A DNA stretch of 8,243 nt from an uncultured Oscillibacter sp. (GCA_905233795.1 CAJOFP010000045.1:1-8243); one strand, 5' to 3'; positions 1 to 6,819 are shown, counted from the first letter of the stretch. The notes: a model not told the origin generated them from the sequence alone. A program made the numbers and translations.

Positions 1-144
1 CTTGGCAACGCCGCGCCTGTATATTATTTGCCTGTTTTATTGATTTTATCGCTCTTGACAGGCATTTTAACCGGTTTCGTATCGGCTTTACTGTTCCGGG
101 CTTTGCGTAATACCGGAATTTCGTCATTTGCGTTTGAGATATAA
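1..144 (+). CDS. Gx transporter family / heptaprenyl diphosphate synthase component I (HepT-like), C-terminal end
   Basis: Only the last 47 codons lie in the window; the frame is open from base 1 to a TAA at 142-144. The visible protein is one hydrophobic membrane segment starting YYLPVLLILSLLTGILTG, followed by a short basic, polar tail (LLFRALRNTG). From memory, a Y-Y-L-P-V-L-L start followed by a TG-x-x-x-G-x-x-S-A helix and a basic end is typical of the last helix of the Gx transporter/HepT family. These are small integral membrane proteins related to ECF transporter S components and linked to quinone side-chain synthesis in Clostridia. A different ECF S component cannot be excluded on so short a tail. 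The AAA+ gene starts 68 nt downstream on the same strand, with no terminator hairpin between, so read-through is possible. Confidence 0.6.
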   Translation, partial: LGNAAPVYYLPVLLILSLLTGILTGFVSALLFRALRNTGISSFAFEI

Positions 145-198
145 AATAAAATATAAAAAATATGAAAAACAGCGCGTAAAAAATAAAAATAAATAAAC

Positions 199-205
199 GG
201 GAGGG
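199..205 (+). promoter_or_regulatory. Ribosome binding site of the AAA+ gene
   Basis: GGGAGGG lies 7 nt upstream of the ATG at 213 in otherwise A-rich DNA. It fixes the start of the AAA+ gene. I see no convincing sigma-70 promoter in the 68-nt gap (145-212), which is almost all A and T. Confidence 0.8.
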
Positions 206-212
206 AAATATT

Positions 213-1388
213 ATGGGAAATTGGCCGGATAATAATAAAAAAATCAATGAAAAAGATGAAATTATTGTCCGTCAGATGGAAGTGATTCGATCTTTGACGG
301 AAAACAATCTGCGCCGGGTCGGATCGGATTTCTGGGGAGCGGATTTTAATAAAAATAATAATAAAAATAATATTCCCGAATCCGGGAATATTACAAGCGA
401 TAAAAGCGATAAAGCCGAAAATAATAATAATCAAGCAAATCAAGTCAATCAGGAAAATGACGGACGAAATGAAACGAATGAAAAATCGGAGAATATTCCC
501 GTCGAGAAAATAGAGGATTTACAGGCGGAATTAGATAATTTTATCGGTTTGGATGGCATTAAACAGGAAGTCAAGAGTTTGATTAATCTGGTAAAAGTCT
601 ATCAAATGCGGCGGGAGAATAATTTGTCCGCGCCGGATTTGTCGCTGCATATGGTTTTTACCGGCAATCCCGGCACCGGCAAGACGACAATCGCCCGTTT
701 AATGTCCCGGATTTATCACAGTTTGGGGATTGTATCAAAAGGGCATTTAATCGAGACGGATCGCGGCGGACTGGTGGCGGGATACGTCGGACAAACGGCG
801 ATGAAAACCGGAAAAGTAATAGAATCCGCGATAGGCGGCGTGTTGTTTATCGACGAGGCGTACACGCTCAACGGACGCGGCGACAATGATTTCGGACAGG
901 AAGCCATCGACACGCTTTTGAAAGCTATGGAAGACCGGCGCGGGGAATTTATTGTCATTGTCGCCGGATATGATGAATTAATGGATAGATTTATTCACTC
1001 TAATCCGGGTTTAGAGTCCAGATTTAATAGATTTTTACATTTTGATGATTATAATCTTGAAGAATTAATCGCTATTTTCAAAATGCGCTGTGAAAAAGAA
1101 AATTACACGCTTTCGGACAGCGCGGAAAAAGCGGTCCGGCGCAAGATTGAAATCGAGAACGGGCCGTCATTCGGGAACGCCAGAGGCGTGAGAAATTTAT
1201 TTGAAAAAGCGTTGACGCGTCAGGCGAATCGGCTTGCCGGATTGGAATCCGTCACGCGGGAACAGTTAATGGAAATCACGGCGGAAGATATTGACGGCGA
1301 TATTAATAATAATATTAATAATCAAGATAATAGCGAAGATATTAATAATATTAATCAAAATCAAGATAAAAGCGAAAATATAAATTAA
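213..1388 (+). CDS. CbxX/CfqX (SpoVK-like) family AAA+ ATPase with Asn-rich tails
   Basis: A 391-residue cytoplasmic protein. Residues 1-100 are a charged N-terminus that becomes Asn-rich at about 46-90. Residues about 101-345 form one AAA+ module, ending in a helical lid. Walker A is GNPGTGKT (151-158), the pore-loop segment is LVAGYVGQT (187-195), and Walker B is LFIDEAY (211-217). The sensor-1 region is IVIVAGYDE (247-255), the arginine finger is R270 in NPGLESRF, and the sensor-2 region is GNARGVRNLFE (321-331). This motif set is that of the CbxX/CfqX family, which includes Rubisco activases and sporulation protein SpoVK. The partner here is unknown; no Rubisco or ESX gene is in the window. 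Residues 361-391 are a second Asn/Asp/Ile-rich tail encoded by AT-rich low-complexity DNA that continues past the stop. The gene converges on the YaaH-like remnant with a 16-nt gap and no GC-rich terminator. The family call is secure; the role is open. Confidence 0.93.
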   Translation: MGNWPDNNKKINEKDEIIVRQMEVIRSLTENNLRRVGSDFWGADFNKNNNKNNIPESGNITSDKSDKAENNNNQANQVNQENDGRNETNEKSENIPVEKIEDLQAELDNFIGLDGIKQEVKSLINLVKVYQMRRENNLSAPDLSLHMVFTGNPGTGKTTIARLMSRIYHSLGIVSKGHLIETDRGGLVAGYVGQTAMKTGKVIESAIGGVLFIDEAYTLNGRGDNDFGQEAIDTLLKAMEDRRGEFIVIVAGYDELMDRFIHSNPGLESRFNRFLHFDDYNLEELIAIFKMRCEKENYTLSDSAEKAVRRKIEIENGPSFGNARGVRNLFEKALTRQANRLAGLESVTREQLMEITAEDIDGDINNNINNQDNSEDINNINQNQDKSENIN

Positions 1389-1404
1389 TTAAATTAAATA
1401 ATAA

Positions 1405-2367
1405 TTAAATAATATTATATAACGCGTCCATGACCTGCCAAAGCTGGGGAAATGGGCGCGTTAAATTCCAGATTCCGCCGCCCTGAAAATGATATGCGTT
1501 TATTAATTTTAATTTCGCGTCTAAACTGCGGGCGTCCTCAAACCAGACTTCATGCGTTAATCCGGCCTTATCTTGATAATAAAAAAACGGGGATTGCGCC
1601 GTTTCGTCATATTGAATCGCGGCTTGATATTCTATCGCAAGGCGGAACGCCTCTTGCGTCGAGATAGACCGGGCGCGGCTGACGCCTTGTATAAACGTGA
1701 CGGCGTAATTTAACACGGCTTTCACGTTCGGCAACGGCGCGACGGCCATCGGCGGCCCATATGTATAACCCCATTCGTATGTCATTAATAAAACGGCGTC
1801 AACGGATTCGCCGATGAGTTGATAATTATGCGCTTCGTATAAAAGGCCTTTCTGATCTCTTGAAATTTTCGGCGCGAGCGCGGCCCATAAAAATTTCCGC
1901 CGCATACGCAGTCGCCCGCGCAGTTTATTTAAAAAATCCGCGTATTCCCGCGCTAAATTTCCGGGCAGATATTCAAAATCCACATCGACGCCCGCGAAAT
2001 TTTTTTCTTCCGCGAGATTTAAAATATCCTGAATTAATCGCTCTTGTATATCCTGATTATTTAAAATCAAATCGCCTCTTGCCGTATTAAAACTCCCGTC
2101 CTCCGTAAGCGTGGAAATATGCAAGACGCTTTGCGTCCCACGCGCTTCCGCGACAGCGCGTAATAAATTGTCAGATAAATATAATAATCGCCCGTCCGCG
2201 CTGATGCCATAAGTAAACGGCGTCATATACGTCAAATACGGCGATTCGGCTTGCAATAAATTTATATCAATAAACGGGTACGCGTAGCCGTTGAATACAG
2301 CCGAGCCTAATTTATTTTCGTCTTGATATTCTATCACTAATATCTCTCCGGGACGCGCTGTTTCCAT
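1405..2367 (-). CDS. Surviving GH18 glycosidase frame of the YaaH-like gene
   Basis: The longest ATG-initiated frame of the broken gene, 320 residues. Its ATG at 2367 lies inside the second LysM repeat (GGMETARPGEILVIEY), so it is unlikely to be the natural start, and I see no GGAGG-type site before it. Residues 1-12 are the LysM end; about 18-320 are GH18. Conserved landmarks are NGYAYPFID (26-34), the catalytic DVDFE (D128, D130, E132), ALAPKISRDQKGLLYEAH (163-180), LMTYEWGYTYGPPMAVAP (194-211), DETAQSPFFYY (254-264), HEVWFEDARS (272-281) and GGGIWNLTRPFPQLW (296-310). Between LNYAVTFI (219-226) and QGVSRARSIS (227-236), relatives carry about 21 more residues with a KILMGIPNYGYDW-like core strand that this copy lacks. 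The family call is strong; translation and activity are doubtful. Confidence 0.5.
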   Translation of the reverse strand: METARPGEILVIEYQDENKLGSAVFNGYAYPFIDINLLQAESPYLTYMTPFTYGISADGRLLYLSDNLLRAVAEARGTQSVLHISTLTEDGSFNTARGDLILNNQDIQERLIQDILNLAEEKNFAGVDVDFEYLPGNLAREYADFLNKLRGRLRMRRKFLWAALAPKISRDQKGLLYEAHNYQLIGESVDAVLLMTYEWGYTYGPPMAVAPLPNVKAVLNYAVTFIQGVSRARSISTQEAFRLAIEYQAAIQYDETAQSPFFYYQDKAGLTHEVWFEDARSLDAKLKLINAYHFQGGGIWNLTRPFPQLWQVMDALYNII

Positions 2368-2564
2368 GCCGCCTAATGACCAGTTTCGACGCCATAATTC
2401 CCGGACGGTAATCCCGTAACGCGCCGCGATTTGATTGAAATTCTCGCCGTTTTGAACCGTGTGAACCTGCGCCGGAAATCGAATGACAAGCGTCTGACCA
2501 ATCGCAAGCGCGTTATCAGATGTTGTTCCAGCGTCTCGCCGGGTTGGACAACATGAATCAGCAT
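1405..2564 (-). pseudogene. YaaH-type LysM-LysM-GH18 spore peptidoglycan hydrolase, disrupted
   Basis: The ancestral start is ATG at 2564 with GGAGG 12 nt upstream; it opens with a canonical LysM beginning (MLIHVVQPGETLE). After about 13 codons this frame turns into non-homologous sequence and stops at 2373. The rest of the gene sits in another frame: from about 2523 that frame reads TSDNALAIGQTLVI, the end of the first LysM repeat, then an intact second LysM (about 2469-2332), then the GH18 domain to the TAA at 1405. Compared with my recollection of a roughly 45-residue LysM, some 18-20 codons are missing at the junction (about 2520-2528). The frame change implies a loss of length 1 modulo 3. 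A second gap, in frame, lies in the barrel near 1687-1692. Intact relatives cut cortex or spore peptidoglycan during germination. This copy probably makes no functional enzyme. An assembly error or a natural deletion would both explain it. Confidence 0.75.
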
Positions 2565-2590
2565 AAAAATATCCCGCCTCCGCGCAAAAT

Positions 2591-2643
2591 ATAAAATAAA
2601 TAAATTATAATATTTAATTATATTTATAATTTATTTATTTTAT
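2591..2643. repeat. Perfect 20-bp A+T-only inverted repeat
   Basis: The arm at 2591-2610 (ATAAAATAAATAAATTATAA) is the exact reverse complement of 2624-2643, separated by 13 nt. It lies between the metallophosphoesterase stop (2674) and the YaaH-like start (2564). It is composed only of A and T, so the hairpin would be weak and is not a classic intrinsic terminator. In this composition, exact 20-bp complementarity is still notable. The surrounding gap (2565-2673) otherwise holds the GGAGG site of the YaaH-like gene (2577-2581) and a short CCGGATACGGGATT motif (2645-2658). Confidence 0.8.
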
Positions 2644-2673
2644 GCCGGATACGGGATTTATAAATTATAATAA

Positions 2674-3327
2674 TTAAAGCGGCGACGGGGCCGGACATTG
2701 CCACGCGGGCAGCGTCATGCGGGCGTTGTGATCGTCGTATTCAAACGCGCAGTAATCAAACGCGTTAATGACAGTCGTATTGCCATAGAAAGAACGCTGG
2801 GGGACTTTCATTCCGTAATTTTTATGAATATGCCCGTGTATAAAATATTTCGGGCGGTATAGATCCATTAAATCTAAAAAGCATGAAAATCCCCTGTGCG
2901 ACAGCGAATCCATATCATTTAAATGTCTCGCGGGCGCGTGGGTCAATAAAATATCAAATCCCCGATTCCACCAGAGGCGCGGCCATAAACGTCTGACCCG
3001 GCGGCGCATTTGGCGTTCCGTGTACATATTTTCGCCGTCGCGGTATTTATACGAACCGCCAAGGCCTAAAATTCGCAATCCGTTTTCACAGCGATAAATT
3101 TTGTCCTCCACACAGATACAGCCGCCCGGCGGGTCTTGCGCGTAACTGTCATCGTGATTTCCCCGGACGTATAGCACCGGACAGGGCGCGAGCGTGGCCA
3201 AAAATTCAAGATATTCCTGACGCAAATCCCCGCAGGCAAGAATCAAATCAAATCCGGCTAATTTTCCGGGCGTGTAATAATCATAATAATATGGGGATTC
3301 AATATCCGCCACCGCCAAAATCCTCAT
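2674..3327 (-). CDS. Calcineurin-like metallophosphoesterase
   Basis: A 217-residue cytoplasmic protein with the phosphoesterase motifs in order: VADIE (D8, E10), CGDL (G33-D34), GNHD (56-59), LLTHAP (H130) and IHGHIH (H166, H168). These residues normally bind a two-metal centre that hydrolyses phosphomono- or diesters. The first motif reads D-x-E where the classic family has D-x-H. A basic patch, RRRVRRLWPRLWW (108-120), lies before the H130 motif. Its ATG overlaps the stop of the upstream BMP-fusion gene as ATGA, and a GGGAGGAG site (about 3339-3346) lies 11-13 nt before the start, so the two products are probably made in a linked ratio. The substrate is not readable from sequence. The neighbouring nucleoside-binding-like domain makes a nucleotide or related phosphoester an attractive but unproven guess. 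Confidence 0.88.
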   Translation of the reverse strand: MRILAVADIESPYYYDYYTPGKLAGFDLILACGDLRQEYLEFLATLAPCPVLYVRGNHDDSYAQDPPGGCICVEDKIYRCENGLRILGLGGSYKYRDGENMYTERQMRRRVRRLWPRLWWNRGFDILLTHAPARHLNDMDSLSHRGFSCFLDLMDLYRPKYFIHGHIHKNYGMKVPQRSFYGNTTVINAFDYCAFEYDDHNARMTLPAWQCPAPSPL

Positions 3328-5369
3328 GGATTTAGATTCTCCTCCCGCGATTTATTATTATTTAAATCTTGCCGCGCCGTTTCGCTTACGCGTTCCGGCG
3401 TTTTTTTATCCGCGTTTTCCCTCGCGTGTCCGACGCCGACTATATCAACCGTCGCTTTGCCGGTTTCATCCAGTTCCGTATAGACGGGAATTTCCCCGAC
3501 GATATTTTCATTTAACCAGTCCATTGAGATAATAAATTCCGGGTCTGTAATATGTTCTTCCACAAGACGCCCGTTCTGCGCGTACAAAGGCCCCCGGAAC
3601 GGATCGCAAAAGCCGGAACAAATACTGTCCCGCAATAAATCCGCCAATCGGCGCGTACTGTCGGGCAGTTTTTCCGAGCATTTCAATTCCACAACGCCCG
3701 CCGACATACCCCAGTAATAATTTAACGCCTTGCCGCTTTCCGTATAGGCCGTATCAAATGATCTGTTGCGAATCTGTTTGATTAAACTTTCATAATATCT
3801 TCCCCATCTCCATTGGGGCGTGGCTAAATTCACATATTCGCCGTCGAATATTAGCGACAATCCAAACGTGTTATTGGCAGGATTGCCCAGACTTGCCAAA
3901 TCCTGTGAAGATATTAATCGAATGCCCCGGTCTGTCAATCTCTTCGTGGCGACCGCTACGCCGTCCTGTCCGCAATCAATACAGGCCGACGACCATTCTA
4001 AATATACTCTGGCGCGGGGATTTGTCATTTGCACGCCCAGCGCGAAAGCGTTAATCCCGGCCACCTGTCCGAAAATCGGATAATCGCATAAATAACCGAT
4101 GGAATCGCCGCCCGCCAATGTCCCGGCAATCGCGCCGCTGATAAATTTCGCCTCATACATACGGGCATAATATGTCCTGATATAACGATGCGGCGTATTT
4201 AACGAACAATTTAAAATTTTAATTTCCGGGTGTTCGACGGCTACCCGCAAACTCGCCGGTAATAAGCGCGGCGACGTGGTAAATATAATACTATTTCCGT
4301 CCGCGATCGCCTGTTCGAGAATTTCCTCAGGAGTATAATTTTTATTATTAAACGCGTCAAAATAAGCTGTCGTCTCTAATTCTTTACCGTCCTGATTAAA
4401 AAATTCCTCCACATGACGCCGCCCCAGTTCATGACCATATGTCCAACCGGAAATCTCCGGGTTTTTATCGTGTACAAACGCCGCTTTTAATATCTTTCCG
4501 CCGATTTTCGGCAGAACTTTTGATAATATTTTCTGATCGATTTTTTGATTTTCTTGCGGATTTAATTGAATATCAATCGTCGGTTCTTCCTGCTGTAAAA
4601 TAATCTCTTCCCAGACTTTCGCCACGGATTTTTTAATATCGCTCTCGCTCCGGCCTTTCAAATCCTGATAGCCGTATACCTGCAAATACGCCAATAACGC
4701 GTCGCCGACCGTCGAATTTAATTTTTTGCCGCCGTTCGCGTAATACGCCTGTCGAAAATAATAATAAATCGTCCCGAATTTACGCTGTTCCTCTTGCGTC
4801 CATGATTCGCCCGGCGTCTTGCCGATAATCTTTTGCAATTTATGATAACTCTCCGGGCGCGAAAATTCTATAAAATTCACATGGCTGTAACGATAAAAAT
4901 CCACAAAAGCGTAATACGCCTCAATTTCGCGTGAACCGTTGCGGACCGGTAAAATACGCGTCACGCGGGCCGGAATCGACGCCGCGTTAAAATATTTTAA
5001 TACGCTTGCGCGTTTGTTTCCCTCTTCGACATAGAATCTATTTAAATATTCAAAAGCCGTGATAGAATCTCGAATGCCTTCTTCCAAATGCGCCTCGCAT
5101 AAACGCTGCCATTTCTGCGCAAATTCCGTATGTTCGTCTAATAACGGCATAAAATTTCTGGCGAACGCTCTTGTCCGTCCGCACGTTTTAGACCCGACAA
5201 TTAATTCCGTTGGGACTTGCACAATCCCCAAGTCAATTCCATGCACAAGCTGTTCCGGCGGGAGAATCTCATCCAGCCGGGGCAAATACGGATGTTCGCC
5301 TCTCATGACGCAAGCTCTAAATTCTTTTTGCGCCTTTTTTTTCGCGTCTCTGTAATATTCTTCCGGCAT
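3324..5369 (-). CDS. Cytoplasmic ParB-like/BMP (PnrA-type) fusion protein
   Basis: A 681-residue protein. I place the start at ATG 5369 (MPEEYY), because AAAGGGG lies 10 nt upstream of it; a GTG three codons earlier (5378) is only 1 nt from that site. There is no signal peptide or lipobox. Residues about 40-140 resemble ParB/sulfiredoxin-like folds: TELIVGSKTCGRTRAF (54-69) and YVEEGNKRASVLKYF (113-127), the latter like the G-N-x-R motif. Residues about 150-290 are helical and Gln/Lys-rich. Residues about 293-560 match BMP/PnrA solute-binding proteins: KAAFVHD (295-301), ISGWTYGHELGRRHVEEFF (306-324), EAKFISGAIAG (406-416) and GYLCDYPIFGQVAGINAFALG (425-445). BMP proteins bind purine nucleosides and are usually secreted lipoproteins; lack of export suggests an intracellular sensor. 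The C-terminal tail (about 645-681) is charged and Asn-rich. The gene is coupled to a metallophosphoesterase by an ATGA overlap. The BMP domain is secure; the N-terminal assignment is tentative. Confidence 0.85.
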   Translation of the reverse strand: MPEEYYRDAKKKAQKEFRACVMRGEHPYLPRLDEILPPEQLVHGIDLGIVQVPTELIVGSKTCGRTRAFARNFMPLLDEHTEFAQKWQRLCEAHLEEGIRDSITAFEYLNRFYVEEGNKRASVLKYFNAASIPARVTRILPVRNGSREIEAYYAFVDFYRYSHVNFIEFSRPESYHKLQKIIGKTPGESWTQEEQRKFGTIYYYFRQAYYANGGKKLNSTVGDALLAYLQVYGYQDLKGRSESDIKKSVAKVWEEIILQQEEPTIDIQLNPQENQKIDQKILSKVLPKIGGKILKAAFVHDKNPEISGWTYGHELGRRHVEEFFNQDGKELETTAYFDAFNNKNYTPEEILEQAIADGNSIIFTTSPRLLPASLRVAVEHPEIKILNCSLNTPHRYIRTYYARMYEAKFISGAIAGTLAGGDSIGYLCDYPIFGQVAGINAFALGVQMTNPRARVYLEWSSACIDCGQDGVAVATKRLTDRGIRLISSQDLASLGNPANNTFGLSLIFDGEYVNLATPQWRWGRYYESLIKQIRNRSFDTAYTESGKALNYYWGMSAGVVELKCSEKLPDSTRRLADLLRDSICSGFCDPFRGPLYAQNGRLVEEHITDPEFIISMDWLNENIVGEIPVYTELDETGKATVDIVGVGHARENADKKTPERVSETARQDLNNNKSREENLNP

Positions 5370-5379
5370 GGAATCCACA

Positions 5380-5386
5380 CCCCTTT
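5380..5386 (-). promoter_or_regulatory. Ribosome binding site deciding the BMP-fusion start
   Basis: On the minus strand AAAGGGG (centred near 5383) is spaced about 10 nt from ATG 5369 but only 1 nt from the in-frame GTG at 5378. This favours the ATG and a 681-residue product. Confidence 0.65.
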
Positions 5387-5425
5387 TCGATATTATTTCC
5401 TATATATTTTTACTTAATATAATAT

Positions 5426-5461
5426 TTATTTAATATATTATTTAATATATTATTTAATATA
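5426..5461. repeat. 12-bp tandem repeat, three exact copies
   Basis: TTATTTAATATA occurs three times head to tail (5426-5437, 5438-5449, 5450-5461), with a degenerate AT-rich stretch before it. It lies directly upstream of the BMP-fusion gene and overlaps the predicted -10 box, so copy-number change would alter the leader length or add -10-like boxes. Confidence 0.9.
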
Positions 5462-5484
5462 TCATATGGAAAGTCCGGCGGCAA
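5456..5484 (-). promoter_or_regulatory. Sigma-70 type promoter for the BMP-fusion operon
   Basis: On the minus strand, TTGCCG (5484-5479) and TATATT (5461-5456) are separated by exactly 17 nt. TG sits one base before the -10 box, giving an extended -10. Transcription would start near 5449, about 80 nt before ATG 5369. The -10 box falls in the first of three 12-bp tandem repeats, so similar AT boxes follow at 12-nt intervals. This is pattern matching in very AT-rich DNA; the extended -10 and ideal spacing are what make it more than chance. Confidence 0.5.
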
Positions 5485-5527
5485 GGACGGAAATTATATT
5501 ATATTTTTATAATATATTTATAAATAT

Positions 5528-5559
5528 AATTTATATAATAAAAAATTTATATAATAAAA
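5528..5559. repeat. 16-bp tandem duplication beside the terminator
   Basis: AATTTATATAATAAAA is present twice without a gap (5528-5543 and 5544-5559). On the minus strand it supplies two T-rich tracts immediately after the terminator stem of the ABC ATPase gene. A looser 10-bp inverted repeat (5491-5500 with 5523-5532) overlaps its left edge. Confidence 0.85.
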
Positions 5560-5588
5560 ATCCCCCGCCCCGTAAATCGGGACGGGGG
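5555..5588 (-). terminator. Intrinsic terminator of the ABC ATPase gene
   Basis: Read on the minus strand, an 11-bp stem (CCCCCGTCCCG at 5588-5578 with CGGGGCGGGGG at 5572-5562, one G-U pair) closes a 5-nt ATTTA loop. It is followed by ATTTTTATTATA. It stands 77 nt after the stop codon at 5665. No T-run follows on the plus strand, so it acts in one direction. It separates the ATPase gene from the BMP-fusion operon. Confidence 0.9.
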
Positions 5589-5664
5589 TCCGACCGGTAT
5601 CCAAAATCAGAAATCAATCAAAAATCGAAAATCAAATTGGAAACGGGCGGCGAATCAGAGACTA

Positions 5665-6819
5665 TTAAAAATCATACGACTTGCAGACCGGCGCGGAATT
5701 GTCCGCGGAAGTCTTGTCGAACCAGATCAGGTTATTGCTGGTGGCTTTGTCGAATAACTGAATCAGTCCCGGCTGGGTGGTAAATTGAATCGTATCGCCC
5801 ATCTTGAGATCCTGTTTGAGATCAACCGTCGGAACGACCATGACGACTTCGTCGTCGTTACTGCTGGCGTGGACGTGAACTTCACTGCCGAGCATTTCCG
5901 ACACGCTGATTGTCGCCGATAAATCGCCCTTGCCGACGCTGATATGAGACGGACGAATGCCCGCGACAATATCCGTCGCCTGCTGATTGTTTTGTTTGAG
6001 CGCTTTCTGCTGGAAGTCATCGAGTTTAAACTTCACGCCGCGAATTTCCGCGTAATATACGCCGCCCTCCACAAGCAGTTTGCAGTTATCAAAGAAATTC
6101 ATGACCGGCATTCCGATAAAGCCCGCGACAAACAGATTCACCGGTTTATTAAATAACTCCTGCGGGGTGCCGATTTGATTGACATAGCCGTCTTTCATGA
6201 TTACAATGCGATCGCCCAAAGTCATGGCTTCAGTCTGGTCGTGCGTGACATACATGAAAGTCGTGTTAATCCGCTGGCGCAATTTAATAATTTCGGCGCG
6301 CATCTGGTTACGCAATTTAGCGTCCAAGTTGGACAGAGGTTCGTCCATGAGCAGGACTTTCGGTTCGCGCACGATAGCGCGTCCGATGGCGACGCGCTGA
6401 CGCTGACCGCCGGATAACGCTTTCGGTTTACGATCCAGATATTGCGTAATGCCCAGAATTTCCGCCGCCTCATCGACTTTCTTTTTAATCTCGTCTTTGG
6501 GCAATTTCTTGAGTTTCAGCGCGAAGCCGATGTTATCCCGCACGGTCATATGCGGATACAGGGCGTAGTTCTGGAATACCATCGCAATATCGCGGTCTTT
6601 CGGCGCCACGTCGTTGCACAGGCGATCCCCGATATACAATTCGCCCTCGGAAATATCTTCCAGACCGGCGACCATACGGAGCGTCGTGGACTTGCCGCAG
6701 CCGGACGGACCGACTAAAACAATAAATTCCTTGTCCTTGATCTCCAAATTGACATCGTGGACAGCCGTCACCTTGTTGTCGTAGATTTTCTTGAGTCCCT
6801 TAATCGTCACACTTGCCAT
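5665..6819 (-). CDS. msmX: MsmX/UgpC-type carbohydrate ABC transporter ATPase
   Basis: A complete 384-residue cytoplasmic ATPase, full length for the MalK/MsmX/UgpC group. The nucleotide-binding domain is about 1-235: Walker A GPSGCGKST (37-45), Q-loop VFQNYALYP (81-89), signature LSGGQRQRV (135-143), Walker B VLLMDEP (155-161), D-loop SNLD (163-166) and switch His193 (VTHDQ). A C-terminal OB/TOBE regulatory domain follows (about 240-365, with GIRPSH at 287-292). Such ATPases power CUT1 sugar importers and in Firmicutes often serve several transporters, which fits its standing alone here without permeases. The tail ends in about 15 less conserved residues (CKSYDF). The ATG at 6819 is preceded only by a weak GGAAG site 4 nt away. 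The same frame stays open upstream to a TAA at 6889 but has no ATG, GTG or TTG in it, so 6819 is the start. A strong terminator follows. Confidence 0.95.
   Translation of the reverse strand: MASVTIKGLKKIYDNKVTAVHDVNLEIKDKEFIVLVGPSGCGKSTTLRMVAGLEDISEGELYIGDRLCNDVAPKDRDIAMVFQNYALYPHMTVRDNIGFALKLKKLPKDEIKKKVDEAAEILGITQYLDRKPKALSGGQRQRVAIGRAIVREPKVLLMDEPLSNLDAKLRNQMRAEIIKLRQRINTTFMYVTHDQTEAMTLGDRIVIMKDGYVNQIGTPQELFNKPVNLFVAGFIGMPVMNFFDNCKLLVEGGVYYAEIRGVKFKLDDFQQKALKQNNQQATDIVAGIRPSHISVGKGDLSATISVSEMLGSEVHVHASSNDDEVVMVVPTVDLKQDLKMGDTIQFTTQPGLIQLFDKATSNNLIWFDKTSADNSAPVCKSYDF

Noticed and set aside
24..443. A 139-codon minus-strand open frame, rich in Ile and Phe
   Set aside because: It is antisense to the Gx-transporter tail and to the AAA+ gene start. 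Its hydrophobicity comes from reading AAT/AAA-rich DNA backwards; it has no family resemblance.
1972..1995. Missing first Asp of the classic GH18 D-x-x-D-x-D-x-E motif (Ala in its place)
   Set aside because: YaaH-type members often vary at that position while keeping D-x-D-x-E, which is intact here (D128, D130, E132). It is not evidence of inactivation.
3327..5378. Frameshift or split between the BMP-fusion and phosphoesterase genes
   Set aside because: The ATGA overlap with complete domains on both sides and a ribosome site before the second start is normal translational coupling.
5400..5560. Possible CRISPR array or replication-origin-type iterons
   Set aside because: The repeats are 12 and 16 bp, abut directly with no spacers, and are pure A+T. 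No DnaA-box or replication gene is nearby.
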